The notes: a model not told the origin generated them from the sequence alone. Positions 35,593 through 45,118 are shown, counted from the stretch's first letter. The stretch is 64,000 nt of DNA from Pseudomonas profundi (GCF_008638305.1 NZ_VTPZ01000008.1:1-64000), one strand, 5' to 3'. Program-made: numbers and translations.

Positions 35593-36483
35593 ATGTTCCT
35601 CGGTACTGTTGCGCTCGCTCTCCTGATTCTTCTGGCAGTTTCGTTGCTCGTGCGGTCGCGTCGTAAGCGTCTGCACGAGCGCGGCCAGGCCTGCGTGCAT
35701 GAACTCGAGCGTATAGCTTGCCTGCGGCAGTTGCTGGAGCTGGTGCAGCAGCATCGCGGGTTAAGCTTTGGCGAAATGTCGGGCGAGGCCAGTTGGCAGG
35801 CGCGACGCTGGGCAGTCCACCAGGAAATTTCCGCTCAACTGGAACGTTGTCGAGTGCATGAGCGCAGCTTCCAATGCTATCCGGGCTGGCGGCAGGCGTT
35901 GGCTCAGTGGGTACAGATTGAAAGCGCACAGGAACATGAGATCAGTGCAGAAGCTGGCCTGCGTTTGCACAATCGGATGCTGGCGCTATTGCTCGAAGTC
36001 ATCAGGGGCATCGCAGATCGGCATGACCTCGAATGCCTCGGCGGTCTCGCCACGCAGCCTGTCGGGTGTTGGCTGCAGTTGCTCGAGCACACCGAGCTAC
36101 TGGGCCAGGCCCGCGCAATCGGCACGGGCATCATCGTACGTCGCGGAAGTGATTCAGCGCTGCGCACTGAGCTGGAGGCGCTGCGTATACGGATTGCAGG
36201 CCAGGCTTATCTTCCGCTCGCACAACTGCACGCCGACCCGCAGTTACGCCAGGAGATGGCAACCCAAGTGCAGGAGGCCGAAGATTGTCTGGACCGATTG
36301 CTCGAGCTTGTGGACCGGATGCTGGCAGCCGAAGAGGATAAAACGCTGCGCGCGGCAACCTACTTCCAGTCTGCTACCCATGCGATCACTGCGCATCTGG
36401 TACTGGTTGATCAGCTGCTGCAGCGGCTCAGGACGGAGAACCAGTACGCTGAGCGTAAACCGGGCAAACCCGAATCCCCCTAG
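35593..36483 (+). CDS. Membrane-anchored helical protein, possible NIT-like sensor domain
   Basis: A 296-residue protein with one N-terminal membrane anchor (about 3-20) followed by a long, mostly helical, Leu/Glu/Arg-rich body. LLELVQQHRGLSFGEM resembles the first helix of nitrate/nitrite-sensing (NIT) domains, and similar proteins occur in other Pseudomonas. No enzyme motif is visible. The last residues and the TAG stop lie in a dispersed G-rich repeat, so the C-terminus may differ in relatives. It follows gloA by 20 bp with GGGAG before the ATG. Confidence 0.7.
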   Translation: MFLGTVALALLILLAVSLLVRSRRKRLHERGQACVHELERIACLRQLLELVQQHRGLSFGEMSGEASWQARRWAVHQEISAQLERCRVHERSFQCYPGWRQALAQWVQIESAQEHEISAEAGLRLHNRMLALLLEVIRGIADRHDLECLGGLATQPVGCWLQLLEHTELLGQARAIGTGIIVRRGSDSALRTELEALRIRIAGQAYLPLAQLHADPQLRQEMATQVQEAEDCLDRLLELVDRMLAAEEDKTLRAATYFQSATHAITAHLVLVDQLLQRLRTENQYAERKPGKPESP

Positions 36484-36506
36484 CCCCCTTTGTCAAAGGG
36501 GAACTG
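36462..36506. repeat. G-rich hairpin repeat, copy 2 of 3 (inverted)
   Basis: ACCCGAATCCCCCTAG then CCCCCTTTGTCAAAGGGG is the inverse of the copy at 36744-36798 and related to 17627-17671. It supplies the last codons and stop of the preceding gene. The region 36507-36743 between the two inverted copies has no coding frame I can support. Confidence 0.65.
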
Positions 36507-36743
36507 GTTCGCGCGGCTGCGGGTTTGGTTATCGCCTGTGCTTGGTCGCTGCCGTATCGACAGATTTGTCAGCAGTTTTTTGTCGGGGACGATTTAGTTA
36601 TTGCCAGTGGCTAGTGTCCGTTGCCGTCCTCAGAGATCCCTTCAGCAGCTTTTCTGTTGGGGTTGATTTGAGCGGTTGCAGGTTTTCATAATTGCCGGCC
36701 GCACAGGTCTCGCTCAGACACATATCTGCCCGGCTGGCACGAT

Positions 36744-36798
36744 CAAGTTCCCCACTTTGAAAAAGGGGGGCTAGGGGGGATTTCCCGGGTTTGCCGCC
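36744..36798. repeat. G-rich hairpin repeat, copy 3 of 3
   Basis: CAAGTTCCCCACTTTG, AAAAAGGGGGG, CTAGGGGGGATTTCCCGGG forms the inverse of the copy at 36462-36506. The two copies bracket about 240 bp of unassigned DNA, like the ends of a small inverted-repeat element. It ends 2 bp before the dgt stop. Confidence 0.65.
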
Positions 36799-36800
36799 AG

Positions 36801-38129
36801 CTACCCCGGATTGATCCCTCGGATCCGCGCCGCGATATCCGCTGCATATGAATCGGTCATCCCGGCGATGAAATCGATGACCCGCATATAGCTGCTGTAC
36901 AGGTCCCAATCCTGACGTGGCGCGTTGTTGCCCATCAGATCGAGGATGCGCTCATGCTTGAAGCTAAGATGCGCGCCAGTGTGCAGCTCGTTGACGGCGC
37001 CGCAGAAGGCGTCGAGCAGCGTTTCCAGGGTGCTGTAGGCACCAATCTCATGCAGCGTCTTGCGCTTGTCCTGAAATATCTTCCTGCGCGCGATGCTCTT
37101 GGCTTCCAGAACGCAATGGCGCGCCTTGGCGGGCATGTGCTCAACCAGGTCGCCGGGCAATTCGCCAGCGAGCAGGGCGGGTTGCTGATCAACGAAGGCT
37201 TCGGCGGCTGCATTGACCAGATGCTCGATGGCCTTGCCGCGCAGTATCGCCAGTTTGCGGCGGGTTGAATCCTTAGGGCCGAGCAGGCGGTAGGTCTCCG
37301 GCAGGTCGTCGCCGACCAGATCCAGCAGCAGCCCCTCTACTTCGGAATACGCCAGCAACTCCATTTCGAGGCCGTCCTCCAGGTCGATGAGTGCGTAGCA
37401 GATATCGTCTGCTGCCTCGACCAGATACACCAACGGATGCCGCGCCCAGCTGTGCTCGTCCTGGGCGGGCAGGCCGAGCTTGGCGGCGATTTGTTCGAGC
37501 AGCGCGAACTCGCCCTGATAGCAGCCGAACTTGTGTTTTTTGTACCCGGGACTGTCCGCGTAACGCGAGGTCCACGGATACTTCAGATAGGCGCCGAGCG
37601 TGGCGTAGGTCAGTCGCATGCCACCCTCGAACTGGTGATATTCCAGTTGCGTCAGCACGCGAAATCCCTGGGCATTGCCCTCGAAGTTCAGAAAATCCAG
37701 TTTCTGCGCGTCGGTCAGCGGATCCAGCCAGCCCTGAGCCGCGGCCTGATGGAACCAGTGCCGGATCGCATCCTCTCCGGAGTGTCCGTAGGGCGGGTTA
37801 CCGATATCGTGCGCCAGGCAGGCAGCCTGGACAATGACGCCGATGTCTGCGGGTTCACACCATTCGGGCAACTCGCTGCGCAGCATTTCGGCTACGCGCA
37901 TGCCGAGTGAGCGACCGACACAGCCGACTTCCAGGCTGTGGGTCAGACGTGTATGAATATGGTCATTGCTGGAGACCGGATGGACCTGGGTTTTCTTGCC
38001 GAGCCGGCGAAAGGCACCAGAGAAAATGACCCGGTCATGGTCCTTGTGAAAGGGCGTACGCCCCAGTTCATCAGAGCTTGCAACCGGTTTGCCGAGGCGT
38101 TCCCGGCACAGCAGTGTTTCCCAATCCAT
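36801..38129 (-). CDS. dgt: Deoxyguanosinetriphosphate triphosphohydrolase-like protein
   Basis: A 442-residue HD-domain enzyme expected to hydrolyse dGTP or other dNTPs to nucleoside and triphosphate, helping dNTP balance. The metal-binding residues are His in [11 protein letters not shown] (about 55) and His-Asp in [14 protein letters not shown] (about 105). [23 protein letters not shown] is the N-terminal signature. ATG 38129 has GGAG seven bases upstream; a longer frame has no such site. It is divergent from the glutaredoxin-like gene with 126 bp between. Confidence 0.93.
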   Translation of the reverse strand: MDWETLLCRERLGKPVASSDELGRTPFHKDHDRVIFSGAFRRLGKKTQVHPVSSNDHIHTRLTHSLEVGCVGRSLGMRVAEMLRSELPEWCEPADIGVIVQAACLAHDIGNPPYGHSGEDAIRHWFHQAAAQGWLDPLTDAQKLDFLNFEGNAQGFRVLTQLEYHQFEGGMRLTYATLGAYLKYPWTSRYADSPGYKKHKFGCYQGEFALLEQIAAKLGLPAQDEHSWARHPLVYLVEAADDICYALIDLEDGLEMELLAYSEVEGLLLDLVGDDLPETYRLLGPKDSTRRKLAILRGKAIEHLVNAAAEAFVDQQPALLAGELPGDLVEHMPAKARHCVLEAKSIARRKIFQDKRKTLHEIGAYSTLETLLDAFCGAVNELHTGAHLSFKHERILDLMGNNAPRQDWDLYSSYMRVIDFIAGMTDSYAADIAARIRGINPG

Positions 38130-38255
38130 TCCGTTCTCCCCGTATTTGCCCGGAGTATGTGACATGACCGTGGGACTGCCAAGCGTCGGTCGGGATTTAG
38201 CGCGCCGGCAATCCGGAGTAGAATAGCCGGCTTTGCCATAAACCCCGGATCCGTC

Positions 38256-38519
38256 ATGTCCTCTGCGCTGACCATTACTCTGTACGGCACCACCGCCTGT
38301 CATCTATGCGAGGCTGCGGCTGCACTGTTGCAGCCCTTTGCAGGCAACGGCGTGCGGGTTAACGAGGTGGATATCACCGAGGACCCGGCGTTGATGGAGC
38401 GTTACCAGCTGCGTATCCCTGTGCTCAAGCGCGAAGACACAGGCGACGAACTCGATTGGCCGGTGAGTTTCGAGCAGCTGATGCGGTGGTTGTCCGATGT
38501 GATCGGCGAGGAGGCCTGA
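38256..38519 (+). CDS. Glutaredoxin-like protein (DUF836)
   Basis: An 87-residue single-domain thioredoxin fold. The redox motif is CHLC in [14 protein letters not shown] (about residue 13), followed by [23 protein letters not shown] with the conserved cis-Pro. It is the small glutaredoxin-like family, of unknown partner. The next gene starts 3 bp after its stop, so the two are co-transcribed, as commonly seen with YcgN. Confidence 0.87.
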   Translation: MSSALTITLYGTTACHLCEAAAALLQPFAGNGVRVNEVDITEDPALMERYQLRIPVLKREDTGDELDWPVSFEQLMRWLSDVIGEEA

Positions 38520-38522
38520 GAC

Positions 38523-38975
38523 ATGGCGCAGCGCGTAAGAGACTTCTGGAAGCGCAAGACGCTTGCCGAGATGGATCAGCAGGAATGGGAATCTCTGTGT
38601 GACGGCTGCGGTCTGTGTTGTTTGCAGAAGCTGGAGGACGAGGACGACCCCGCCGCAATCTATTACACCCGCGTCGCGTGCAAGCTGCTGGATCGGGAAA
38701 GTTGTCAGTGCAGTGACTACGCGAACCGGCGCAAGCAGGTGCCGGATTGCATTCAGTTAACGCCCAGGGATGCCAAGGACTTCGGCTGGCTGCCGCCGAC
38801 CTGTGGGTACCGACTGGTAGCCGAGGGCGATGATCTGCCGCCGTGGCATCATCTGGTGTGTGGTGATCGCCAGGCGGTACACAAGGTTGGCATCTCGCAG
38901 GCGGGGCGGATGCTGGCTGAGGACGCGGTGGATGAGGATGATTGGGAGGATCACATCATCTTTCGGGTGGGGTAG
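38523..38975 (+). CDS. ycgN: YcgN family cysteine cluster protein (UPF0260)
   Basis: A 150-residue protein with the Cys cluster of the family: [11 protein letters not shown] (about residue 22), then [17 protein letters not shown] and CIQL. The Cys pattern suggests an Fe-S or Zn centre. Function is not established. It starts 3 bp after the glutaredoxin-like gene. Length is normal. Confidence 0.9.
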   Translation: MAQRVRDFWKRKTLAEMDQQEWESLCDGCGLCCLQKLEDEDDPAAIYYTRVACKLLDRESCQCSDYANRRKQVPDCIQLTPRDAKDFGWLPPTCGYRLVAEGDDLPPWHHLVCGDRQAVHKVGISQAGRMLAEDAVDEDDWEDHIIFRVG

Positions 38976-38979
38976 GGCC

Positions 38980-39050
38980 AAAAGATGGAGGCTAGAAGCT
39001 TGAAGCTGGAAGGGCCAAGCTGGGTTGTTGGTTGGTTTTCTGCGGCGGTT
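38980..39050. repeat. Dispersed repeat, copy 2 (3' of ycgN)
   Basis: GAGGCTAGAAGCTTGAAGC then TGGAAGGGCCAAGC and TTGTTGGTTGGTTTTCTGCGG. Read on the minus strand, 48868-48786 after metG has the same order: GAAGCTGGAA, TTGTTGGCTGGTTTTTTGCG, then a C/G-rich end. The gene-proximal, poly-T-containing layout hints at a mobile terminator-like unit. Confidence 0.5.
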
Positions 39051-39127
39051 TGGGCGGTGGAAGGGCAGTATTCTGGAGGTCCGGCTGGGATTAACAGGCT
39101 GCGCCGGCGCACCGGCGCAACCTGGCC

Positions 39128-39895
39128 CTACTGACTGATCTGCAGCTCGCGCAACTTGGTATACAGATAGCGAACCTGGTCGTACTCGAAGGGGCTGTCC
39201 AGCGCACCATAGCGGAAGGGCGTCCGGTAGCGCAGATCGACGGCCTGCAGACCGTAGGGCCACTTGTGTTCGTTCTTGTGCTCGCGGTTATTGAGGAAAT
39301 CAACCTCATCCTGAATGGCCCAGTCTCCCAGACGCCCCGTGCCGTCACGCAGGGAAGAGGGTCCGAGGAAAGGGATGACCAGATAAGGGCCGGGCGGTAC
39401 GCCATAGGTCCCCAGTGTCTGGCCAAAATCCTCTGATTCCTGGGGCAGCCCCATTGCCTTGGCTACATCGAAAATTCCCAGAACGCCGAGCGTCGTGTTC
39501 AGCAGCAATCTTGATGTGGTGCGCGCGCTTTTCTGAATACGACCCTGCGCAAGACTGTTGGCCAGATTAGACACATCACCCAGGTTGCTGAAAACGTTCG
39601 AAACGCCGGTGCGAACGAAGCGCGGCGTTGCCCACACATATCCTCGAACGACCGGCAGGTACACATACTCATCGAAGCGCGCATTGAAGCGATAGACTCG
39701 ACGGTTGAACCCTTCGATAGGGTCCTGCACCTCCAGCGCGCGCAGGCTTGAGCGTTCGAACTGGTATTCGGTGGCTTCGCGATTGATCTCCAGACTGTCC
39801 AGCGGATCATGGTATTGCGGCGCTTCGGTGGGCTGAGCCTGAACGCCGGTGGTAGCCAAAAGGGCGAGTACACCCGCAGTTGCTAACTTATTCAT
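39128..39895 (-). CDS. mlaA: MlaA/VacJ family protein with signal peptide but no lipobox
   Basis: A 255-residue VacJ-domain protein. DPLDSLEINREATEYQFERSSLRALEVQDPIEGFNRRVYRFNARFD begins the domain, with the family's DPxEGFNR-type motif, and the middle FSNLGDVSNLANSLAQGR is conserved. MlaA normally sits in the outer membrane as a lipoprotein and removes mislocalised phospholipids with OmpC-type porins. Here the signal peptide ends ALLATTGVQAQP and has no Cys, so it looks like a soluble periplasmic or porin-anchored form. It overlaps the upstream hydrolase gene by 8 bp (ATGAATAA), implying coupled expression. Confidence 0.88.
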   Translation of the reverse strand: MNKLATAGVLALLATTGVQAQPTEAPQYHDPLDSLEINREATEYQFERSSLRALEVQDPIEGFNRRVYRFNARFDEYVYLPVVRGYVWATPRFVRTGVSNVFSNLGDVSNLANSLAQGRIQKSARTTSRLLLNTTLGVLGIFDVAKAMGLPQESEDFGQTLGTYGVPPGPYLVIPFLGPSSLRDGTGRLGDWAIQDEVDFLNNREHKNEHKWPYGLQAVDLRYRTPFRYGALDSPFEYDQVRYLYTKLRELQISQ

Positions 39896-41186
39896 TAGGG
39901 GTGCCCTCCACGAAGGAAAGAATGCGCGCCACGACGTCCTTGTGTTGAAGATTGCCGCCATGTCCGCCACGTGGATACAGGAATGCCCGTTCGCCAAATA
40001 GCTGCACAAGGTATTGATAATCCTCGCGGGTGAGAATGAAGTCGTCAGCATTGGTCACCACGGCGATATCGGAATTGTCCCGCAGATAGTCTTCAATGCT
40101 GCGCAGGCTGGATTCCTGCGACATGTCTTCGATGCTCTGTTCAGCGTTGCGTGTTTGCCAGTCGGGATACAGCTGGGTCTCCATGTAGCACCTGAAATTG
40201 CAGAACAGTGCCTGGCGCAGGTAAGGCGTCAGCGAGGTACTGACCTTGAGCTTCTGGTCGACCGGGACGTAAAGGCCGCCCTGGGTAATCACATCCGACA
40301 TAAAGCTCAGATCAGCCGCGGCGAAGCGGAACACCGCGCCGATCAGCATGGCCAGCTCGGCATCGGTCAGGGCGTCGTCCGAGGCCTGGATGTCGGCAAA
40401 CAGCCCGGCCTGAACATCGATAGTGCCGCGCCTGGCGTAATAGCGCGAAAGCTTATCGAAGATGTGCTCGTAGAAACTGTCGGTGCCGTCTACGCCTTCA
40501 ACGCGGGTATAGGGCAAGGCGTCGAGGCGCGTGACCGAGGTGTAGAGGTCGACGGGCGGGTTCAGCAGCACGATTTTAGAGAAATCGAACTGGCCAAGCT
40601 GCTGATCCAGTTCCCCTACAAACGCCGCATTCAGGGCGCCGAGGCTGAAGCCGGCCATATGGTATTCGGTGATTTCGATGCCCTTGGTTTCGCGGGCTTC
40701 CTCGACAGCCATGGACATGGCGGTATGCAAATCACGTGCGTCGCGCCGACCGAGACCGGGCAAGCCGGAACGCGATGCGGCGGCTATGAAGTCATGATTT
40801 GTCGGCGAGGACAGCACAATCACATGCATGCCGGCTTGCCAGAAAACCCGCTTCAGATAGTCCATGCGGGCAGTATCGAAACCGGAACCCGTGCCGGCAA
40901 TCAGGAACATCAAGGGAGCCGGTTGGTCCTGCCACGCTAGCCTGAAATCCAGCTCATGGAAACCGGAAAGAATGGGCGGGAGGGTCCGATCGGGCAACAC
41001 CCGAACGGACAAATCGTCCTGTTGAACATCGACTTCTGCGGGAACGGGCGCCGCCTGCTGCGGCGGCGTACTCGCGATGGTCGCCATGAAGGCGTTTTCT
41101 TCGCTATAGCTGAAGTCCTCAGCCTGGGCGGCGTAATTTCCGAACAGCGCAAAACTCAAGGTTGCAGTTGCTATGATTCTTTTCAT
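39888..41186 (-). CDS. Exported alpha/beta hydrolase
   Basis: A 432-residue protein with a signal peptide cleaved at AQA (about residue 22). The hydrolase core has an oxyanion-type loop FLIAGTGSGFD (about 95), the nucleophile elbow MAGFSLGALNA (Ser about 176), a likely catalytic Asp in VVTNADDFILT and His in RGGHGGNLQ. Substrate is unknown; an ester or lipid in the periplasm is reasonable. AAGGAAAT precedes the ATG. It is translated just before, and overlaps, the lipobox-less MlaA, so the pair may act on the same lipids; that is inference. Confidence 0.82.
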   Translation of the reverse strand: MKRIIATATLSFALFGNYAAQAEDFSYSEENAFMATIASTPPQQAAPVPAEVDVQQDDLSVRVLPDRTLPPILSGFHELDFRLAWQDQPAPLMFLIAGTGSGFDTARMDYLKRVFWQAGMHVIVLSSPTNHDFIAAASRSGLPGLGRRDARDLHTAMSMAVEEARETKGIEITEYHMAGFSLGALNAAFVGELDQQLGQFDFSKIVLLNPPVDLYTSVTRLDALPYTRVEGVDGTDSFYEHIFDKLSRYYARRGTIDVQAGLFADIQASDDALTDAELAMLIGAVFRFAAADLSFMSDVITQGGLYVPVDQKLKVSTSLTPYLRQALFCNFRCYMETQLYPDWQTRNAEQSIEDMSQESSLRSIEDYLRDNSDIAVVTNADDFILTREDYQYLVQLFGERAFLYPRGGHGGNLQHKDVVARILSFVEGTPNE

Positions 41187-41319
41187 ATTTCCTTCCGGTT
41201 GAATGCGCCGACTATAACCCGAACGAGAGCCTCGAATGCGTCCTCTTTCGGTCAGGCCGTCGTCGTTTCGTCCTGCAGTTGCGAAACGTCAGCAGACCCT
41301 GGGCCAACCGGTATGTTGA

Positions 41320-41538
41320 TCAGGCATGCATCATCGGCTGAGAGGTCCTCTCCCTGCGCAACAGCTTGCGATATTCAATCCGCTGCCAGAGCCGTTCATG
41401 GAAGTAATAGGCAACAGTATTCACAGCTGGTTCAACAAGCGCAACCGCACCCCCCAGCAACCAGCTACCGGTCATGGCGTAGACCACGCAGAACGCGATG
41501 GAGAAATGCATTAGCGCAAAAGTAATTGTCTTGACCAT
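41320..41538 (-). CDS. DUF2061 small membrane protein
   Basis: A 72-residue protein with two membrane segments. ITFALMHFSIAFCVVYAMTGSWLLGGAVALVEPAVNTVAYYFHERLW is the DUF2061 signature almost in full. Function unknown. A palindrome resembling a Fur box lies 20-45 bp upstream of its start. It stands alone with 130 bp before the next minus-strand gene. Confidence 0.82.
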   Translation of the reverse strand: MVKTITFALMHFSIAFCVVYAMTGSWLLGGAVALVEPAVNTVAYYFHERLWQRIEYRKLLRRERTSQPMMHA

Positions 41539-41542
41539 GGAA

Positions 41543-41579
41543 CACCTCGTAATGAATAAGAATCATTCTTGATGAGGTG
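41543..41579. promoter_or_regulatory. Fur-box-like palindrome upstream of the DUF2061 gene
   Basis: AAGAAT-C-ATTCTT (41558-41570) is a perfect inverted repeat with the look of a Fur site (GAATAAGAATCATTCTTGAT). It is nested in a larger pair, CACCTC (41543-41548) and GAGGTG (41574-41579). The position just before the start codon suits a repressor site. The region 41580-41768 shows nothing else recognisable. A Fur call is tentative. Confidence 0.35.
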
Positions 41580-41768
41580 ATGCTAGGGGTTGGCAGCCGG
41601 GCAAGCAAAAAGAAAACAACAATGGGTGCGATTGGCTTCACTAATCGCCGGAATGCGGGTCAGCACCGCGAGCATAGAGGCCGTGTGCGGCAGCGCAGCG
41701 CGAGGCCGGGGCGGGTAGGGTGCGCCTGGAAACAAAAGCGGAAGGGGGTGAGCCCTTCCGCCTGTACG

Positions 41769-41948
41769 TTATTCGAAGTCGTAATCGGTCAACTGTTTCT
41801 GCAGTCGGCGTTCCTCAAGATAATTATCGATCAGACGCCGTTTGGTCAGACTTGCCTTGGAGTTAGGCGCTGAGTCAGTCTCTGGCGCGTCATCCTCCTC
41901 GACAAAATCATCATCATCCAGTTCCAGTTCAACTTTCGCTTTGGCCAT
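41769..41948 (-). CDS. PA3496-like small acidic protein
   Basis: A 59-residue protein that is too short for most gene finders. The N-terminal half is very acidic (ELELDDDDFVEEDD); the C-terminal half is basic and helical (KRRLIDNYLEERRLQKQL) and ends DYDFE. The same two-part protein lies next to nth and the rnf genes in other Pseudomonas (PA3496-like). Function unknown. It lies 109 bp after the nth stop on the same strand, so it may be in the tail of the rnf-nth transcript. Confidence 0.85.
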   Translation of the reverse strand: MAKAKVELELDDDDFVEEDDAPETDSAPNSKASLTKRRLIDNYLEERRLQKQLTDYDFE

Positions 41949-42057
41949 GACTCAACTCCACTATGAAGATGCCATTTGCGCACCTTATAGCGGCTGGCTG
42001 CGATCAGCGGAAATAGAATTTTTCAATCAAACCGGAAGAAAAGGACCAAAAGGCCGG

Positions 42058-42693
42058 CTAGTCCTCGGTCTTTGCCTTGTATTCGCAGAGATCTTCGATG
42101 CGGCAGCTACCGCACAGTGGCTTGCGCGCCTTGCATACGTAGCGACCGTGGAGAATAAGCCAATGGTGCGCATCGACCAGAAATTCCCTGGGCACGTGTT
42201 TGAGCAGCTGCTTCTCTACCTCGACCACGTTCTTCCCCGGGGCGATGCGCGTTCGGTTACTGACCCGAAAGATATGCGTGTCCACCGCCATTTCCGGATG
42301 CCCAAAGGCCGTGTTCAAAACCACGTTGGCGGTCTTGCGTCCGACACCGGGCAGGGCTTCCAGCGCAGCGCGATCCTCTGGGACCTGGCCACCATGAAGA
42401 TCAATCAACATCTTGCAGGCGGCGATGACATTGCGCGCCTTGGTGTTGTACAGGCCGATGGTCTTGATGTACTCGGAAAGGCCCTCCACGCCCAGGGCAT
42501 GGATGGCCTCAGGCGTGTTGGCGACCGGGAACAGCCTGGCGGTCGCCTTGTTGACGCCGACATCGGTTGCCTGCGCTGATAGGGTTACCGCCACCAGCAG
42601 TTCAAAGGGTGTGGTGAACTCCAGCTCGGTGGTGGGGTTCGGGTTGTCTTCGCGCAGGCGCCGGAATATTTCGTAGCGTTTGGCTTTGTTCAT
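42058..42693 (-). CDS. nth: Endonuclease III
   Basis: A 211-residue base-excision-repair glycosylase/AP lyase for oxidised pyrimidines. The helix-hairpin-helix is [18 protein letters not shown] with the catalytic Lys, and the catalytic Asp is in [13 protein letters not shown]. The 4Fe-4S cluster ligands are [17 protein letters not shown], the C-x6-C-x2-C-x5-C pattern. Its start overlaps the rnfE stop as ATGA, a linkage conserved in gammaproteobacteria. Standard length. Confidence 0.98.
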   Translation of the reverse strand: MNKAKRYEIFRRLREDNPNPTTELEFTTPFELLVAVTLSAQATDVGVNKATARLFPVANTPEAIHALGVEGLSEYIKTIGLYNTKARNVIAACKMLIDLHGGQVPEDRAALEALPGVGRKTANVVLNTAFGHPEMAVDTHIFRVSNRTRIAPGKNVVEVEKQLLKHVPREFLVDAHHWLILHGRYVCKARKPLCGSCRIEDLCEYKAKTED

Positions 42694-43403
42694 CCAATCG
42701 TTCCGGTCACTCGCACGCGTTTGCCACCGGCTGCCGGCTGCGCTGCCTGTGCTGCGGCGCGCTCCGCGACCTTGGCATCGATAGTGTTTTTCAACGCGAT
42801 CAGCAAACCCATGAAGACGAAGGCACCTGGCGGCAGGATAACGAACAGCACTTCCTTGTAGTTGGGGAACACGACGATGCGCCAGTCAGCTGCGAACGGC
42901 CCCAATAGCAGGTCCATGCCGCTGAACAGCGTGCCGTAGCCGATCAGCTCGCGCAGTGATCCCAGTACCAACAGCACCAGGGCAAAGCCGAGGCCCATCA
43001 TGAAGCCGTCGAGCAACGAGGGCAGCACCGGGTGCTTGGCCGCGTAGGCGTCAGCCCGGCCAAGGATGGCGCAGTTGGTCACAATAAGCGGAATGAAGAT
43101 GCCAAGGATCTGGTACAGCTCGTAAGTGAAGGCCTGCATCAGCAATTCGACGCAGGTGGTCAGTGCGGCAATGATCATGACGAAGGCGGGCAGTCGCACC
43201 GCATCAGTGACGGCGCTGCGGATGATCGATACGGCGAGGTTTGAACCGGTCAGTACCAGTATGGTAGCGATGCCCAGTCCCAGCGCATTGACGGCGGTGC
43301 TACTCACGCCGAGCAGCGGGCACAGGCCCAGCAATTGAACCAGCCCGGGATTGTTGTGCCACAAGCCGTCAGCGGTGATATCGGAAAACTTGGTGCTAGC
43401 CAT
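42690..43403 (-). CDS. rnfE: Rnf complex subunit RnfE
   Basis: A 237-residue membrane subunit of the Rnf ion-translocating electron-transport complex, which couples electron flow between ferredoxin and NAD to an ion gradient. Six membrane helices are predicted; [24 protein letters not shown] and [24 protein letters not shown] are hallmarks shared with NqrD. The C-terminus has an Ala-rich tail. ATG 43403 overlaps rnfG by 8 bp; an upstream frame is inside rnfG. It is near the end of the rnfABCDGE-nth operon. Confidence 0.96.
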   Translation of the reverse strand: MASTKFSDITADGLWHNNPGLVQLLGLCPLLGVSSTAVNALGLGIATILVLTGSNLAVSIIRSAVTDAVRLPAFVMIIAALTTCVELLMQAFTYELYQILGIFIPLIVTNCAILGRADAYAAKHPVLPSLLDGFMMGLGFALVLLVLGSLRELIGYGTLFSGMDLLLGPFAADWRIVVFPNYKEVLFVILPPGAFVFMGLLIALKNTIDAKVAERAAAQAAQPAAGGKRVRVTGTIG

Positions 43404-44049
43404 TGGCAGGCTCCTGGTTGGACAGCTCAAGCAGGCTGTCGCGGTTTTCATCGAAATATTGCAACGCGCGATAAACGGCCTGCACCACGGCGCGCGGTGT
43501 GATGGTTGCGCCGGTGAACTGGTCAAAGGCGCCGCCGTCCTTGCGCACACCCCAGTTCTCCGGGGCAGGCATGCTCAGGCTCTTGCCGTCAAAGCTCAGG
43601 ATCCACTCGCTCTTTGCAAGCTCGACCTTGTCCCCCAGGCCAGGGGTTTCCCGGTGATTGAGAACACGCACTCCGGCCAGCTCGCTGTTAGCGCGAATGC
43701 CGACCAGCAAATCGATACGTCCGCTGTATCCATCCGGCGCAACCACCGGCAGGATGACCGCGACGACTTCCCCGTCCTGCCTGCCGCGATAGGCTTCAGC
43801 AGGGCCGCGCAGATTCAGAAACTCCCGATCATCCACCACGAAAGTGTCGTTGAGCATGTCATTGTCATGCTGCTCGTCGGGCAGGATTTCAGTCAGCGCG
43901 CTCATCTGCGCGCGGCGTATTTCTTCCGCGATACGGTCGGCGGTACTCTGCTGGGTCACTGCAATCAGCCCGACAGTGACCATGGCAAAGATACCCAGGA
44001 TGATGCTGTTGCGCGCCACCGAGTGGCCGGCTGTGGCTGGATTTTCCAT
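43396..44049 (-). CDS. rnfG: Rnf complex subunit RnfG
   Basis: A 217-residue subunit with one N-terminal membrane helix and a periplasmic FMN-binding domain. FMN is attached covalently to the second Thr of TGATITP, near residue 182. The [13 protein letters not shown] segment follows the helix. ATG 44049 directly precedes MENPATAGH; a longer frame overlaps rnfD. It starts next to the rnfD stop and ends overlapping rnfE. Confidence 0.95.
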   Translation of the reverse strand: MENPATAGHSVARNSIILGIFAMVTVGLIAVTQQSTADRIAEEIRRAQMSALTEILPDEQHDNDMLNDTFVVDDREFLNLRGPAEAYRGRQDGEVVAVILPVVAPDGYSGRIDLLVGIRANSELAGVRVLNHRETPGLGDKVELAKSEWILSFDGKSLSMPAPENWGVRKDGGAFDQFTGATITPRAVVQAVYRALQYFDENRDSLLELSNQEPANG

Positions 44050-44050
44050 A

Positions 44051-45118
44051 TCAGTCAACCTTGCCCATGCCGCGCTCGGCCTTGCGATGGCCATAGGTGC
44101 GCGGAGTGGTGTAGTAATCGATGGTCGGGGCGGTGAGGTTCATCAGCAGAACGGCGAAGGCCACCGCATCGGGATAGCCGCCCCAGGCGCGAATCACATA
44201 GACCAGCACGCCGACACCGGCGCCGAAGACTATCCGGCCCAGTTTGCTGGTGGCGCAGGACACCGGATCGGTAACGATGAAGAATGCACCGAGCATGGTC
44301 GCGCCACTGAACAGGTGAAACATGGGCGATCCGTTCGAATCGGAGCCGCTACCGCCCCAGAACAGCAAACTCATGATCGCCAGCGCAGCCAGCATGCCCA
44401 ACGGTGCATGCCAGGACACAATGCGCTTGTAGATCAACAACAGCCCGCCGGCCAGATAGGCCAGGTTGATCCACTCCCAGATATTCCCGCCCAGCGTTCC
44501 GAACACGGGTTGGCTGGTAGCGAGTTCGTTGATGGTCAGCCCGCTGTTGGTCTTGAGGATATCCAGCGGGGTGGCATGCGCCCAACCATCGATTGCCTGG
44601 GCGGAGAAGCCGAATACCTGGCGTAGCGCGTCAAGCAGGCCGAGCGTGGCGGAGACGTCCGGTATGCTTTGTTCGATGCCGCGCCAGGCTGCCCAGGAGG
44701 TCATCTCCACCGGAAAGGATATAAGCACCACCGCGTAACCAAGCATGGCCGGGTTGAAGGGATTCTGCCCAAGTCCACCGTACAGCTGTTTACCGAACAC
44801 GATGGCGAAGCTGGCGGCGATTACGACCAGCCACCAGGGCGACAAGGGTGGTAACGCCAGCGCCAGTAGCCAGGCCGTTACCAGTGCGCTGCCGTCCGTG
44901 ACGAAGAACGACACCGGCCGTTTGCGTAATCTGAGAATCAACGCCTCAACGCCGAGGGTAACAACACTGGCCAGAATGATATTGATCAGCGTGCCGAAGC
45001 CAAAGAACCAGGTCATGGCCAGCACGCCGGGCAAGGTCGCCGCAACCACCCAGAGCATGATGGTCTGGGTGCGGTTGTTGCCCCGTGCGTGGGGCGAAGT
45101 CATGCGAACCAGCGCCAT
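44051..45118 (-). CDS. rnfD: Rnf complex subunit RnfD
   Basis: A 355-residue membrane subunit with about ten helices. FMN binding is expected at Thr of WAHATPLDILK (about residue 183). GLGQNPFNPAMLGYAVVLISFPVEMT is the conserved middle block shared with NqrB. Its start overlaps the rnfC stop by one base, and rnfG follows with no real gap. Length is standard. Confidence 0.95.
   Translation of the reverse strand: MALVRMTSPHARGNNRTQTIMLWVVAATLPGVLAMTWFFGFGTLINIILASVVTLGVEALILRLRKRPVSFFVTDGSALVTAWLLALALPPLSPWWLVVIAASFAIVFGKQLYGGLGQNPFNPAMLGYAVVLISFPVEMTSWAAWRGIEQSIPDVSATLGLLDALRQVFGFSAQAIDGWAHATPLDILKTNSGLTINELATSQPVFGTLGGNIWEWINLAYLAGGLLLIYKRIVSWHAPLGMLAALAIMSLLFWGGSGSDSNGSPMFHLFSGATMLGAFFIVTDPVSCATSKLGRIVFGAGVGVLVYVIRAWGGYPDAVAFAVLLMNLTAPTIDYYTTPRTYGHRKAERGMGKVD

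Noticed and set aside
36507-36743. Small gene between the two inverted G-rich repeats
   Set aside because: No frame with start signal or recognisable protein was found; kept only as a possible non-coding element.
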